Below are positions 45,162 through 56,643 of a stretch of DNA of 64,000 nt, in pieces; positions within the stretch are counted from its first letter, which is position 1, and every line of letters starts with the position of its first letter. The notes beneath the pieces were generated by a model, which saw nothing but the letters and a program-made list of their open reading frames with translations, was not told the origin of the DNA and did no database searches. A program made the position numbers and the translations under genes. The DNA comes from Cliona cf. orientalis (taxonomy: Eukaryota; Porifera; Demospongiae; Clionaida; Clionaidae), in assembly GCA_963930775.1 (NCBI GenBank), contig OZ005689.1:25232058-25296057 (forward strand), written 5' to 3'.

Positions 45162-45371
45162 AATAGTTATCTGACAGTAATGGGGGTGCATGAGATGCAT
45201 GCATGGTCGAGTGCACCCCAACTACAGTCAGATACATGTACATGTAACTATTTTGTTGGTAGTTGACCTCTGTTCATCATTCGCCTACTTTGTGATGACC
45301 CACCCCCTTCTCATAGCCGGTAAATTGCCTACATGTATATAAACTTTGGCTGCTAGGCAATTACCAACAAA
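45162..45371. repeat. Two-hairpin foldback repeat, copy 2
   Basis: Same layout as 13378-13560. Hairpin 1 pairs AATAGTTATCTGAC with GTCAGAT...AACTATT around GGGGTGCATG. Hairpin 2 pairs TTTGTTGGTAGTTG with CAATTACCAACAAA around the shared CATCATT.GCCTAC and ATAAACTTTGG blocks. Confidence 0.65.
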
Positions 45372-45840
45372 CATACATGTGTGTACATATGTGGGCTCTA
45401 TTTAGAAACATGGGTTACATACACATGTACATGTACATGTACGTAATCTCTCTTTCCCTTTTTATCCTTTCTCGTATACTGTCTCCCCCCCTCGTGTTCA
45501 CCTCTATCCTCTGATTCTCTCCCTTCATTCCCTCCCCCCTCCAGGTACTATACATGTACATGTATACATGTATTGTGATGCTCAAAGGATCATGCATTGC
45601 AGTACTCCCATCAAAGAGATTATGGATCAGTTGAAAGGTACATGTACAATGCTGTATGCACATGTATATAATTAATGTACACTGTACATGATACTCCCAC
45701 TCGATGCGTATATATCATTGTATGTGTGTGCATGTATGTGTATTTCCGTAGTGTCCCGGGTAAGCGCCCATAGGCGCTTTGACATAAATCACGAACTACC
45801 ATACATTAGTATAGAAGCTGCTGCATAGACCCCTATTGAA
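45372..45840. other. Microsatellite-rich non-coding stretch
   Basis: Repeated TACATGTACATG, CT-rich tracts and ATGTATGTG. A block at about 45743-45836 beginning CCGTAGTGTCCCGGGTAAGC is related, in reverse orientation, to 34480-34585. That suggests a short interspersed repeat. Confidence 0.4.
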
Positions 45841-45843
45841 TAC

Positions 45844-46020
45844 TGAAAACAATTCGTTCAGCTATCTCAATGATGCACAAGGAGGTGAATGGTGTTGCTG
45901 TGGGCCAGCATGAGTTGATAACTCCTTCCGGTAAGCCTCTTGTGCTGAATGTCTGCCCAAAAATCTTGGAAATTTTCAGACAATTGCTGCCGTATAAACA
46001 TGAACTGAAAGGCTAATCAA
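45844..46020 (+). mobile_element. Fossil fragment of a tyrosine-recombinase element
   Basis: A short stretch (RSAISMMHKEVNGVAVGQHE, KILEIFRQL) resembles the N-terminal core-binding part of tyrosine recombinases found in DIRS/Ngaro-like or Crypton elements. Only a small, decayed part is present, so the family cannot be fixed. Confidence 0.3.
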
Positions 46021-46159
46021 TGAGTCTTATGGCTGGAACTCTATGTGGTTCAGCTATGGTCTGTGAATCCAAGCCCCAGACTCTCCTCCAAAACAGACAC
46101 TTCGTCCGAGGTTTGATGCATTCGGACATCGCTTTGGAGCGGCTCTAACTCCAAGTATA

Positions 46160-46651
46160 AAGTATGACAATGCTGGCCCTAAGGCTTAGTCCCGACCACA
46201 ATCCCTCTTTAACACCCACTAGAGCGTCCAAACATTGCTGTAGCCCGAGGAACGACTGCTTACTCTATAGTTAAAGTATCACTGTTCAGTGTACTTACCC
46301 TAAGAACTTTTGGACTATCATTAGAAATTTGCTTTGGAGCTGGACTCCGCATTTCTTTGGTGGCATCAGTAGAGGTTTGCACAGGAGCGGGAACCTGGAT
46401 TCTTTGATCATCCTGCACTTGTTCTTCCAATGGAATCTATACATGGCACTGACGTTGATTTCTGGAAAGATCCTTGCCCAAGCATCATCAAGTGGGTGGC
46501 TGTTGCTGTTCAGTGTCGTTCACCTGGGTCCCTCAATCTTGATTACAAGTTCAGCTCTATTACAGTTGACATGAACATTCCTATTGGTACAAAGGGAGTT
46601 CTACATCTTCCAGCTCATGGGAAAAGAGATATCAAAGTGAAGGTATGCTGA
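46160..46651 (+). pseudogene. Fragment resembling a glycoside-hydrolase C-terminal sandwich
   Basis: A plus frame ending at about 46651 contains ITVDMNIPIGTKGVLHLPAH. That is like the C-terminal beta-sandwich of alpha-L-rhamnosidase-type (GH78) enzymes (VPIGT, HLPA). The catalytic domain is not present. It may be an exon of a decayed gene or of one extending elsewhere. Weak evidence. Confidence 0.22.
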
Positions 46652-46795
46652 TTGGGTCAGTGCCTGTGAAGCTATTGATGAAGCAGATTGGGATTCTATA
46701 ATAATATAACTGAAAACATAGATGATGCATGGGAAGCTTGGCTACAGCAATTTATGTCAATTTTGAACCAGTTTGTTCTCTGCAAAATAGATGAA

Positions 46796-46943
46796 ACCTG
46801 CCCTGGCTCACAAAGTCTCTGATTAAGTCGATTAAGAAACGAAATCTGCTGTATAAAATAGCGAAGAAATCTGGCAGCTTCAGAAGTTACAAGCTAGCCC
46901 GCAATAAGACTCTAGCAGACATCCGATCAGCTAAACTCTCCTA
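46796..46943 (+). mobile_element. LINE fragment (linker before reverse transcriptase)
   Basis: An open stretch (WLTKSLIKSIKKRNLLYKIA, YKLARNKTL) matches the conserved segment between endonuclease and reverse transcriptase in non-LTR retrotransposons. It ends at a stop shortly before the MITE at 46954. No reverse transcriptase motif is visible. A plus-strand run at 47400-47780 (YMQDYIRQKTHEVW, ADECTLCHTLLRC) may be a 3' remnant. Confidence 0.45.
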
Positions 46944-46953
46944 ATTCCGCAAT

Positions 46954-47273
46954 CAGGAGTACATTACCAGGAGTGTGCAACGCACACAGTAGTAGTACAA
47001 ACATCTATTTCCAGATGTGACATCACAACCACCCTTATACATGGGCCTGAATATCATTAGAAGGTATATACTTAAGTTGCAACCACTGAGATACATTCTG
47101 CATAGATGCAGCTGCAGCTAGTTACTGATAGGAGTGCAGACACAACCTTCATGGCTTCATGGTTTTAGTGGTTGCATAAATGATATTCTGTGGTGTCAAA
47201 ATTAATCTGGAAAGAGATGATTGTACTACTACTATATATATTTGGGTTGCACACTCCTAGTAATGTACTCCTG
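46954..47273. mobile_element. CAGGAG-type MITE, copy B
   Basis: 320 bp, with ends identical to copy A at 14246-14511 (CAGGAGTACATTACCAGGAG). The interiors are collinear. Relative to copy A it has an extra block with TAGTAGTACAAACATC near its left end. No clear target duplication remains. Confidence 0.88.
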
Positions 47274-48312
47274 TTGGCATTTAGTTACATCCCAATAGTG
47301 ATAATATGACTATGCTCCTGCTCTGATTGGCCACGTAAGATTTTAAACGTGTACGGGGACACGGTAATGCGACCCTTTTCACCAGACCCTTTAACTCTTT
47401 GCATAGGAGGGGCTGGCGAGCGAGACTAAGTGTGGGCATGACCTACAAGCTACATCTATGCCAGCGCTTTAATCACAGAGATGGAGTCAAGGCTACCTAC
47501 ATGCAGGATTACATAAGGCAGAAAACGCATGAAGTTTGGCCAGTGCACTTGTCAGAGTAGGTAACACACATTTTTAACATTCGCAGGATACACGTGGGTC
47601 CCAAAAATGCTCGAGAGGCCATAATTTCTCATAATCATGCAGTTAGGGGCCTGATTACTACATTTTTGATACTGTATGCATACAGCCAATAAGCCATCAT
47701 ATCATGGTCTGAATTAGTTCGCTTCACAGACCCAAGTGCTGACGAATGTACGCTATGCCACACTCTACTCCGATGTTAGTAAGAGATGGAGACCATGTTT
47801 AATACCGGGTATTATACCGTCTATATACGGCGGTTAAGTTGTATGTGCTGATAAATAACTTGTAATATTATTATAAAATTAATAAATGTAACCCTTAGCT
47901 CTGCATTTGTCAATAATATTATATTGAGTGTGAGGCGGACCGATGATATGGTGGAAAAGAAGAGGAGTACTAGCACGTGCACCAAAACTGATATCACCAG
48001 GACAACCAGTACGTGAAAGCCAATTAACCTCGACCTCTGCCATGTCCTAATTGCAATATTAATTATAGATACTATTGCGCAATAGGTCACAGGAATACGT
48101 GACTATAATATGCCACTTACACACATAGTGACCCTTTACCATAATATTATACAACATAGCTATGGGTGTCTCATCATGAACTATACCATAATTGAGATTA
48201 TTATAACTAAATTCGGTGTTATCAGAACAATTAGGGTCAATCTGAATGATTTGAGTTGCTGCAGGTGATAGTGATAAATTATAGTTAAGCTACAGTAATA
48301 AATGTCGACAAT
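47274..48312. other. Non-coding stretch downstream of the kinase gene
   Basis: Possible LINE remnants at 47400-47780. A hydrophobic minus frame at 47821-48090 is AT-rich and unsupported. No terminator signal is definable. Confidence 0.4.
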
Positions 48313-51300
48313 TCAGTCATCATCGGTCTCCTGATCAGCCCACATTCTCAGTACCTAGTGAAATAAACAGAAAATTAATATATCAGATTAACAATTGCAG
48401 CCAGTAGCTAATAAAAGTTATAGTTTGTTATCACAAAACTGTTCAATTTTGGTTGTGATCAGGTGAGTGCTAGAAATGCTAGGTTAGAACTCATGCTCGA
48501 AGGAGTGAGCTTTACTTGCTCACTCCAATAATTATTTATGTTACATGCCCACCTCCTCCATGGTGCATCTTTTCTTATAATTTTGTTGCGTACAACTGTA
48601 CACAACAGCCATAAATCCTTTCAGTACTAATGTTGGGGGTTCATCTTTCATTTTCACATCAGCAGCTGACAGAAATGCAGCTTCATCTGACCACATCTGA
48701 AGTTCCTCTTTACAGTGATCATACTGCAACACGCAAAAATAACAAAATAGCACGTCTATTGACACAAGGCCATAAGACCATATAGCGGAAAAATTTCGAG
48801 GGAGAAAACTTTCCTAGATTGGTAGGAAGGTAGCATTTCGCTGAGAAAACTTTCGTGGAATGTAAACTGATCACATTATGGGTGTGGCATGCCTAAAATT
48901 TCGTGGAGAAAACTTTCGTGGGTGGCTGTAAATTCGTGAAAATTTTCTCCTTCAAAAGTTTCCCGCTATATGGTAATTACTTACAAGAGGAAATGCAGTA
49001 CGTATACAGTGAATAATCAAGCATAAAAAGTTTACCAATTTGCAATCTTCTCGGTTTTCAGCATACGCTAAAAGGCCTGTGAAAGTCTCAATGCAAACCT
49101 ATATACCAGCAACAATCATAACAATATTAATCTAACCCTCAGTGCATGAATAACAACTTACAATACCATATCTGTATACGTCACTCTTTACGCCTCTTTT
49201 CCCATCACAATGTTCGGGAGGTAGGTATCCCCGAGTGCCAGCAAGACCCACCACTCCTTCAGCTGTGACAACTGCAGTAGAGCCTATGTCTTTTGGAAGT
49301 GGGGTTACAAAACCAAAGTCTGCAACTTTAGCCACAAATGTTTCATCCAGGAGAATATTATGCCTATGCATGCAATGTCATGATGTTGTGTGTAATAAAA
49401 TTAATACTTAATTATGCTAGGAGATGTCACTAACGATTTTACATCCTGGTGAAGAAATATGGGTGAAGACGAGTGTAAATAAGCCGTCCTTTGGCTGTAC
49501 CAACCATGATGGTTTTTCTGTGGTTCCAAGAAAGTGGGTGTTCCACCTGTTATAATCGCAAACATTAATCATGCCATCAATAATAATAATTATTAGCTAC
49601 CTTGTACTCATGCAGACAATGGTATGACAGATTGGTCATGTAAGGGTAGATAAGTGCTGGTGGTGATTTACAGTATCCCATTAGGCCTATTAAATTTGGA
49701 TGTTGGAACCTATATAATATAAGTCCAAATTAAAAACATGTAAATAATTTTCACAATGAGAGTTGCCTTCTACCTGGTAAGATTCCGAACTTCTCTTGAA
49801 AGGCTACCTCCGAGATGTTCATTTGACTACCAAAGTTATGGTTGTATACATAATCATAATACAAATCTGTTCACTCACTAACCACATCCAAAATTTTAAT
49901 AGCAACTTCAGTTCCATGGTAACTGCCACGGTATACACGCCCAAATCCCCCCTTTCCAATGAGAGAATTCATGTCATTCGTAGCTTGTGTTGCTTCCTCG
50001 TCAGTGAATTCACGTACACATGAAGGGTATTCATCTACATGGTACAAAATAGAAGAATTTTCAGCTATAATTATACACAAATATGAAAATAGTCATGCAT
50101 GGAATAATATAATATTATGTACACACAACAGCTACTTGAGTCCTAACAGTGAACATACCGCCAACTGGGTTAAGGTTGTTTGGGTCAGTGCCCTTTGAAC
50201 CATCCAGAACTGATGTACTAGTGGAGGGAATTGTACTGGGCTCACTGGTCTGAACAGTAGTACTTGACATGGATTTGGATCGACTGCTTGTTGCTTGTTC
50301 AACAGATACTTCTATACACAAAGTAGTAATTCACATCATGAAAATACACATCCATGGCATATAACATAATACTAGAATCATATTAAAGGTCAACCTTCAC
50401 AAGTGGACTATAAATTTTACTAGGGAGATGAACATGCACAGCATACCTAACCTCGTAATGTATACCTAGGTGAAATTATATTATTGGTGTGTCTATTAGA
50501 TATAGTGCGACAGAATTATTGGTGTGTCTATTAGATAGTGTGATAGAATATTATGTAAATCTAAAAATTACCTTCTCCAACATGAATACTTTTAGACAAA
50601 CATGATTGACCAATTCGATCGCTCGCATGAACTGTGCATCTGTAAACACCTGGCCTGCTTACATAAATTACAGGTGACGCCATTCCCACTTCACCATTCA
50701 CATTTCGCCACTCATACTTGTAAGACAGGGAATGGTTGGATGCGATACAAAAGAGGGGTATAACCTGGCCTGAACATATGGCTGTGTCTTGGCTCTGGTG
50801 AAGTACAACTAAGCTACCTATATATACGACAAATAAATTATAATAATACCATTGTTACTGAAATTAACTCACTTTTGTTTTGATGCACCATAAACCCAGT
50901 ATCTTCATTGTACTCCAATAATGCCATTCCACCTAGTACGTAAAATATTATTAGTCTATATACATAATACAATCAACTTCACATAAATTTTACCACGTTT
51001 GATGCTGCACACTGCGTAGTCTTTTTGCTCAGGATACCAAGGTAGGGGCACATTCATCATGTTACAATTGGGACTGGGCTTTAACTTTTTCCAAAGTTCT
51101 TCCCTACTTGCAGCAGTAGTCATATCCAATCCAATATTGATATTGGCTGCATACATAACTACATAGATTGAAAATAAGTTACATCAAGAGTAAATAATAA
51201 GGAGGGGAAGAGAGTATCGAACGCGCTATATACTCCGTACAAGATGTTTTCGGAAAGTCACGCGCCAGGAATTCAAAAATTGACCAATCAGAGTGCTCGA

Positions 51301-52042
51301 TTCAAATGGTACGTTGTGGGCGTGGTCTCGAGTTCAAGCTAACGCGAGCGCGATTTCGACCGAAAGCACGAGCAGATCACAATAAAAAACGAACATTTAT
51401 GAAGAATCTAGCATAAAACTCATGAAAAACGCCTCTATTCTTCTCAGTTCTTAAAAAAATCAAGTGTTCAGCCACTTGGGCTAGTCACGTGCGCACGGCT
51501 GCAAGTCACGTTACTTGCCGAAAACATAGTACACGGGGTATATAGCGCGTTCGACACTCTCTTCCCCTCATTATTTACTCTTGGTTACATGTATTCCCAA
51601 TCCTATATAGGATAAATGCATGTACCCTGCACATGATTACACTCAGTCTCATTAAAACAAGGACGTTTCGCTGGTGGAAGCTCATCATCTGCAAGTGTGT
51701 CATCCTATATGAAATGCATATACGATATCTGATAAACAATTGACTAGGTTACTACACCAACTTCCTTACTTCAAACAATGCCACTCCCAGCCTTACGTTG
51801 TTAGTACTCTTAACTTGATTTTTTATATACTCCCCCAGTGTCCAACTCCCACTCGACTAAGGTTGATCAACAATACGAATTCCATTTGCACGACAAAGGA
51901 ATGGAGCACCATCTGCAGGATCATAGTCCCAACCAATAGCTTCAACAGCCTTGTATACAGATGCAACGTAATTGTTGTCTGGTGAGAAATTGACCTCAAA
52001 ATAGTCCCCAGACTTTAATCCACGCTGCCTGTTTCTCTCCAT
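48313..52042 (-). CDS. IRAK/Pelle-like (TKL) kinase with Ig-like domain
   Basis: Minus-strand exons include 48313-48354, 48553-48723, 49036-49098, 49162-49363, 49435-49546, 49601-49709, about 49775-49829, one near 49880-50033, a Ser/Thr-rich linker near 50160-50310, an Ig-like exon near 50575-50815, and upstream exons near 50880-51150, 51620-51700 and 51860-52042. The Ig part has Cys and Trp plus PGVYRCTV. Kinase motifs: GKGGFGRVY loop, VAIK lysine, HQDVKSHNILL catalytic loop, DFGF, GTRGYLPPEH, KSDVYRYG. HRD is changed to HQD. No signal peptide or membrane segment is seen, so a cytoplasmic signalling adaptor-kinase is possible. In the exon at 49435-49546 the frame shifts by one base between IMVGTAKG and TAYLHSSSP, so the gene is either a recent pseudogene or affected by an assembly indel. 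Confidence 0.8.
48778..48973. mobile_element. Short MITE with pogo-like ends, in a kinase intron
   Basis: Ends CCATATAGCGGAAAAATTTC and AAAAGTTTCCCGCTATATGG. These resemble the CCGTATAGYGGG ends of the pogo-like element at 20425-23449. It is AGAAAACTTTCGTGG-rich inside and non-coding. It was probably moved by a pogo relative. Confidence 0.6.
51185..51583. mobile_element. MITE with about 70-bp inverted ends
   Basis: Starts CAAGAGTAAATAATAAGGAG and ends with the complement, CATTATTTACTCTTG. The arms share GAACGCGCTATATAC and ATGTTTTCGG. The 7-bp duplication GTTACAT flanks it (51178-51184 and 51584-51590). 399 bp. It lies in a kinase-gene intron. Confidence 0.9.
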
Positions 52043-53468
52043 CTTACAGATTCCAACCTAGTAGTCACAGTAAAATCAAGGATATATGATGACCATTGTA
52101 CTGTGCATTCTAATTAATTAATTAAGCAAAATCGAAGAGGGATACTTTGGCCAAATATCAAAGGATGTTTGTGGTTTTTGTAACCACAACAATTGTAAAA
52201 GGGCTTTTAAAGAGTGGCGCTGCTTCTACTGTGTTGGTGACTTCCCTGGGTATGGTGGATGGCTGATAAGAGTCTACTTGTATATTCAAGTCTACCCGCA
52301 GAGGCTCGCTCTGCTGGGTATTCAAACTAGACTACATGTATATAGAAATTGTATAGGCTCTCGACCATATACTTATCAGTATTCTTACTCCAGTTGTCTA
52401 TAACTGAAGAGTGCAGGCTTCTCAACTCAACTATTGCAAACCTTTGCACTGCACACATTCAAACACTGGGGGTGGCCATACTTACTATGCCTACGTATTT
52501 TTGAACCAATGACCTCATTAACCCTAATACTATATTTATTTGAATGCTAGCAGCAGCTATTGTTACCCCGTGCACAAACGCAAGGGGTAAAGCAATCGGT
52601 ATATCTGCCTGTCGTCCGAAAATCGCCATTCTAGGCCTAGGCATCTGTGCGTGCTGTAAGTACACCAATCGGTAGATATTGGCGAAAAACTGGTTTGCAC
52701 GTGCTTTGAAGTGCTCAAAAAGGATACGTATGCATACTAGTGCTACAAATTGTGTATTTTCTGTTCAGCATGCCTGTGGTTTATCAACCACACCCACTCT
52801 TTTAGCATAATAATATGCTGATGTGCCTGCGCATGATAAAGCTCATGTTGGAAAGGGTCGTCAAGTCCAAAACAGCTATGCTGAAGAGTGTTGTAATACT
52901 AGGCTACAGTAGCTACAGAGAGTGCAGGGATGTGCTCTACAGAGCTCTAGTCAATTTCAGCCTTGCTGGAGTGCCACTACTAATCGAGGGCAGCTCTTAT
53001 TTGAGGGTGGCTTTATTAATCTTGGAGCGACACCTCTTGGAGACATCGATATGATGGGCTTGTTTTTCAATACTAATTTAGAGATAGATGATCAACCAAG
53101 GCAAGGACGTTTTTACCATGCAAACTAATAATCGTTTTCATGGCTTGCGATTGTGACCATGCCTACTTAGTTATGTTTGCGCATGCATGCAGCTACTATT
53201 CGAGGGCGGCTACTCTTCTTTCGCAGAGCTCTGTTACAGTACCTTTAATCCCTGGACCAATGTATAACTACACAAATACAGTGGATTGGGTGGGCATTAT
53301 TTAGAGCTACAAATTAAACAGACAAGTATATCACATTAAACCATGCAGCATAATACTCTACACTCAGTGAAGGATGGTGTCCAGTAACCTATATTATTAT
53401 GGGAGCCACCTGGCTCATTCACATGCAGGCCCTCTCTTAGTCTTCATAATACAGTTATGATAAACTCA
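52043..53468. other. Stretch between two minus-strand host genes
   Basis: No supported exon. It contains an interspersed repeat (52563-52965) and AT-rich sequence. Confidence 0.4.
52563..52965. repeat. 400-bp interspersed repeat, copy 1
   Basis: Begins TTACCCCGTGCAC, then AAGGGGTAAAGCAAT, a short inverted repeat. It then matches 58552-58950 through AAATCGCCA, CTGTTCAGCATGCCTGTGGT and GTGCTCTACAGAGCTCTAGT. Non-coding. It could be a SINE or a MITE remnant. Confidence 0.8.
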
Positions 53469-54543
53469 CAGTGATGGTACGGGCTTTCTTAACTTTTGGT
53501 TTCTTCTGAGCCGCACTGTGACGAGTCAAAGTAGTTCGAGATAAGTGCTTAGCCTTTTGAATGGTCCTCAGTTCATCTACATAATTAATAAATAATTATT
53601 TTTAATTAGTGAAAAATAATACAATGTATGTTTACTAACAAAGGCACCAAATGATCAAGTATTTAATTCTTAAATACTATTGGTGGTGGTCGGGATACCT
53701 TCTGAAATGCTCAAAGAAGAAGCTGCGGAGCTGCCGACACTGGCAGTGGTGGTGGCAGAGTGCGAAGCTCCCCCTAAAGTCCGCTGGAGAATGGTGGACA
53801 GGGAATCGTGGACAACTTTGGAGATTTGGTCGGTGATAGCCTTGATTTTATCACTCTTTTTGGGGCGATCATCGTGAACAAGTGCCTCTCTCTTTGCTAT
53901 TGCGCGTGCGCAGTAGCTACCCTTAACCTAATATCTATCCGAGGCTAGCTCCAGATACTGCTCTTTCTTGTGTCCTGATGATTAAATAAAATGCCTCCTC
54001 CATCCATACTTTTCGGAAAAGGTAGATGAGAATTAAGTAGCTAAATTATTTGATATGGCCTTACTTCCCCCTCAGTTCAAGTCATCTGGCATCCGATTTG
54101 CTAGCTAGCTATTGGATCCCTGAAAAAATTGCTAACCATAATATCTATGGTTAATATTAATTTTATTATAGAACTTGGACTAGAATTCTGCACCATGACC
54201 ATGATAATTATTATTACATGACATGTCAGATGAACCTATCATAATAATAATTATTATTATGAGTATGAAAGCTCCTGTCTCAGAGCATACACGCATATTG
54301 ATCATACTATAAACTATTAGAACCTATCAAAGAAGATTAATACCATCACCTCCCCTGTTAGATAGTATAATATAATTATCACATTTAGATATCACTCTAA
54401 AGGATACCATGCATGCAGGTATGAAGTGAATTGTAGCTGGTAGCTATGCATTAAATATTATTATTCACTCCCCCAATACAAACTATGAGTAGTCCTTTAG
54501 CCTTAACATAGGGGAATTGTTAAATATAAAATTATTATCGAAT

Positions 54544-55190
54544 TTGGGACATGCCAGTGGAGTTCGGTAATCGGACTTGAGGTGCGGTGATCTGACTTCA
54601 GTTTGGAGTTCACGAGTTGAGTTCGATGATTGGACTTGTGTTTGGAATGTGCGAGTCGAGTTTGGTATTTGGAGTTGAGTTTGTAATGTGTGAGTCTACC
54701 TCGGTATTCTGACTTCAGTTTGGAGTTCACGAGTTGAGTCCGATGATGGGACTTGTGTTTGGAATGTGCGAGTCAAGTTTGGTATTTGGAGTTGAGTTTG
54801 TAATGTGTGAGTCTACCTCGGTAATCTGACTTCAGTTTGGAGTTCACGAGTTGAGTCCGATGATGGGACTTGTGTTTGGAATGTGCGAGTCGAGTTTGAG
54901 CTGAGTTTATAATGTGCGAGTCTACCTCGGTAATCTGACTTCAGTTTGGAGTTCACGAGTTGAGTCCGATGATGGGACTTGTGTTTGGAATGTGCGAGTC
55001 GAGTTTGAGCTGAGTTTATAATGTGCGAGTCTACCTCGGTAATCTGACTTCAGTTTGTAGTTCACGAGTTGAGTCCGAGAATGCCATGGGACTTGTGTTT
55101 GGAATGTGCGAGTCGAGTTTCGGAATCGGACTTCAGTTTGGAGTGCACGATCGCGCGAGTTGAGTTCGGACCTTGTCTCATGAGGCTAGT
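54544..55190. repeat. Minisatellite, units of 117 and 109 bp
   Basis: The phrase GACTTCAGTTTGGAGTTCAC recurs at 54594, 54711, 54828, 54937, 55046 (one change) and 55129. The spacings are therefore 117, 117, 109, 109 and 83 bp. Units are full of GAGTTGAGTCCGA and GTGCGAGTCGAG. It lies in an intron of the minus-strand host-like gene. Confidence 0.92.
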
Positions 55191-55697
55191 TCGGACCGTG
55201 AGTTAAATTGGATCACTCAAGCATGAGCTTGGGAACTAGGCTACGAGTTACACGTAGATACCTGAGGATATGGCATGAGAGTCATCACTTTCTGTGCCAG
55301 AATCATCTTCCATATCATCCTGTAACTTCTTCATACTCGATCTTTCTCCTATAAATGTACATATTCCAGGACATATATACATGTACACAAGCGGTCATGC
55401 ATTCACAAGTGTGACAGATAGACCCACTCCCCTCTCCTTTTCATGCTGAGTCAAGTGGGAGCAACTCGTGCTAATGAAGCTGTTGTACAATGTCCCGTAA
55501 CTAATTTGAACTGGACCAATGAGCTTTTTACTTAGTCAGATAGCAGTTGATGCACCTGACCTTGTAGTGTTTACTTAACAATTCAACCACTCAACCACAA
55601 CTGAGCTACAAGAGTTGCTATAGAGATCCTTTCTAATAATATTCAGCTGGAGAGGGGGTGGCCAGACTATGCTACAGTACATACACAGCACTGGGTG

Positions 55698-55725
<28 letters not shown>
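55698..55725 (+). repeat. (CA)n microsatellite
   Basis: About 14 CA units in a row. Non-coding. Confidence 0.9.
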
Positions 55726-55730
<5 letters not shown>

Positions 55731-56290
55731 AGAACAACACCAAGATCACTGAAGCGTGCATAATTGACCACCACTACAGAGACATATGTACAGTACACAT
55801 GTGTACAACTTGTAAACTGCACTCAGGCATCTTCATTAGTGTCAATTAAGACAAACGGTTTTAATACAGGGTAATTATTGATGCCTAAGATCTTCAACTT
55901 CTAGGTAACTTATACATGTATAAGTAGAGAGGGATCTAGTACCCACATTAACGAGTCAATTGTCCAAAAGTTGACACTAAGCCCATTACCTTTTCCAATG
56001 ATCTTCACCGAGTACCATCATCTGCCCCCAAAATTAGCCTCAGCACTGGTTCCTTCAACTATATCAAGCTCTTCATGCCTCACCGATTTTGATGGCAGCA
56101 CATCTAATAACTGCTCATCGTTTTCGCCCTCGTCTAGCCATTTAACAAGAAAGTACAGGCCTGCAAAATAAAGCAGTACGAGTGAATATCTCATGTAAAT
56201 TAATATTAAGGTGCATGAACTGACTCTTTCTGGCATTCTCTTTAGCCTTCTTAATCTGTCTATTTGAGATAGCCGTCATAATTGATCTGC

Positions 56291-56643
56291 CAAAGCGGCG
56301 TCTTGAGCTCAGCTACAGCAAGCTAGCAATGCAGTTTGGATTGGCGCCAAATTCCCACGACTTTTTTGCAACACGGTGCGGCCGGCTTACATGTACAGAG
56401 CCTCCCGGATCCCTGCCTAGGCCAGAGGCTATAGGATCTAGGACACGTGGTAGGTCACATGTGTTGCACGTGTATGTGTACATGCACAGTATGTACTGAT
56501 CAGCTGAAAAGGCAGCTCAGAGCTCGAGTTAGAAGCATTCTCACGAGCTGAAGAGTTCAAGGAGTGGTGTAGAGTCGAGTCCACCACACCATGGATGTCC
56601 TTAGTGTACCCCCTCAGATTCGGAGGAAGATACGTTAAGCTCA
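56291..56643. other. Spacer between divergent genes
   Basis: Between the minus host-like gene (start near 56280) and the plus transposon gene (56644). It is GC-richer than its surroundings, with GGCCGGC and GTGCACGT blocks. No promoter motif is assignable. Confidence 0.35.

Larger units (their letters stand above)
53469..56290 (-). pseudogene. Host-like nuclear protein gene, N-terminal module plus basic exons
   Basis: Minus-strand exons. The start is near 56280 (MTAISNRQIKKAKENARK). About 56162-55990 encodes a compact module (GLYFLVKWLDEGENDEQLLD, VRHEELDIVEG) that ends WYSVKIIGKG at a donor. 55350-55258 is acidic (DDMEDDSGTESDD). 53903-53690 carries KSDKIKAITDQISKVVHDSL and Ser/Thr-rich sequence. 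53577-53469 is basic (AQKKPKVKKART). I cannot name the gene. The first module resembles the N-terminus of invertebrate BEN-type nuclear proteins, from memory. An in-frame TGA at 56017-56015, between FGGR and WYSVKIIGKG, would truncate it. Either the gene is decayed or the base is wrong. Confidence 0.45.

Noticed and set aside
43228-45802. Several Tyr/Met/His-rich frames
   Set aside because: Direct translations of TACATG and TGTG microsatellites.
47821-48090. Hydrophobic minus-strand frame, possible membrane protein
   Set aside because: AT-rich composition alone yields Ile/Leu/Val runs. No exon context.
54503-54730. Minus-strand frame with repeated YRxRLxHxKLxSx units
   Set aside because: Translation of the minisatellite. 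The periodicity comes from the DNA repeat.
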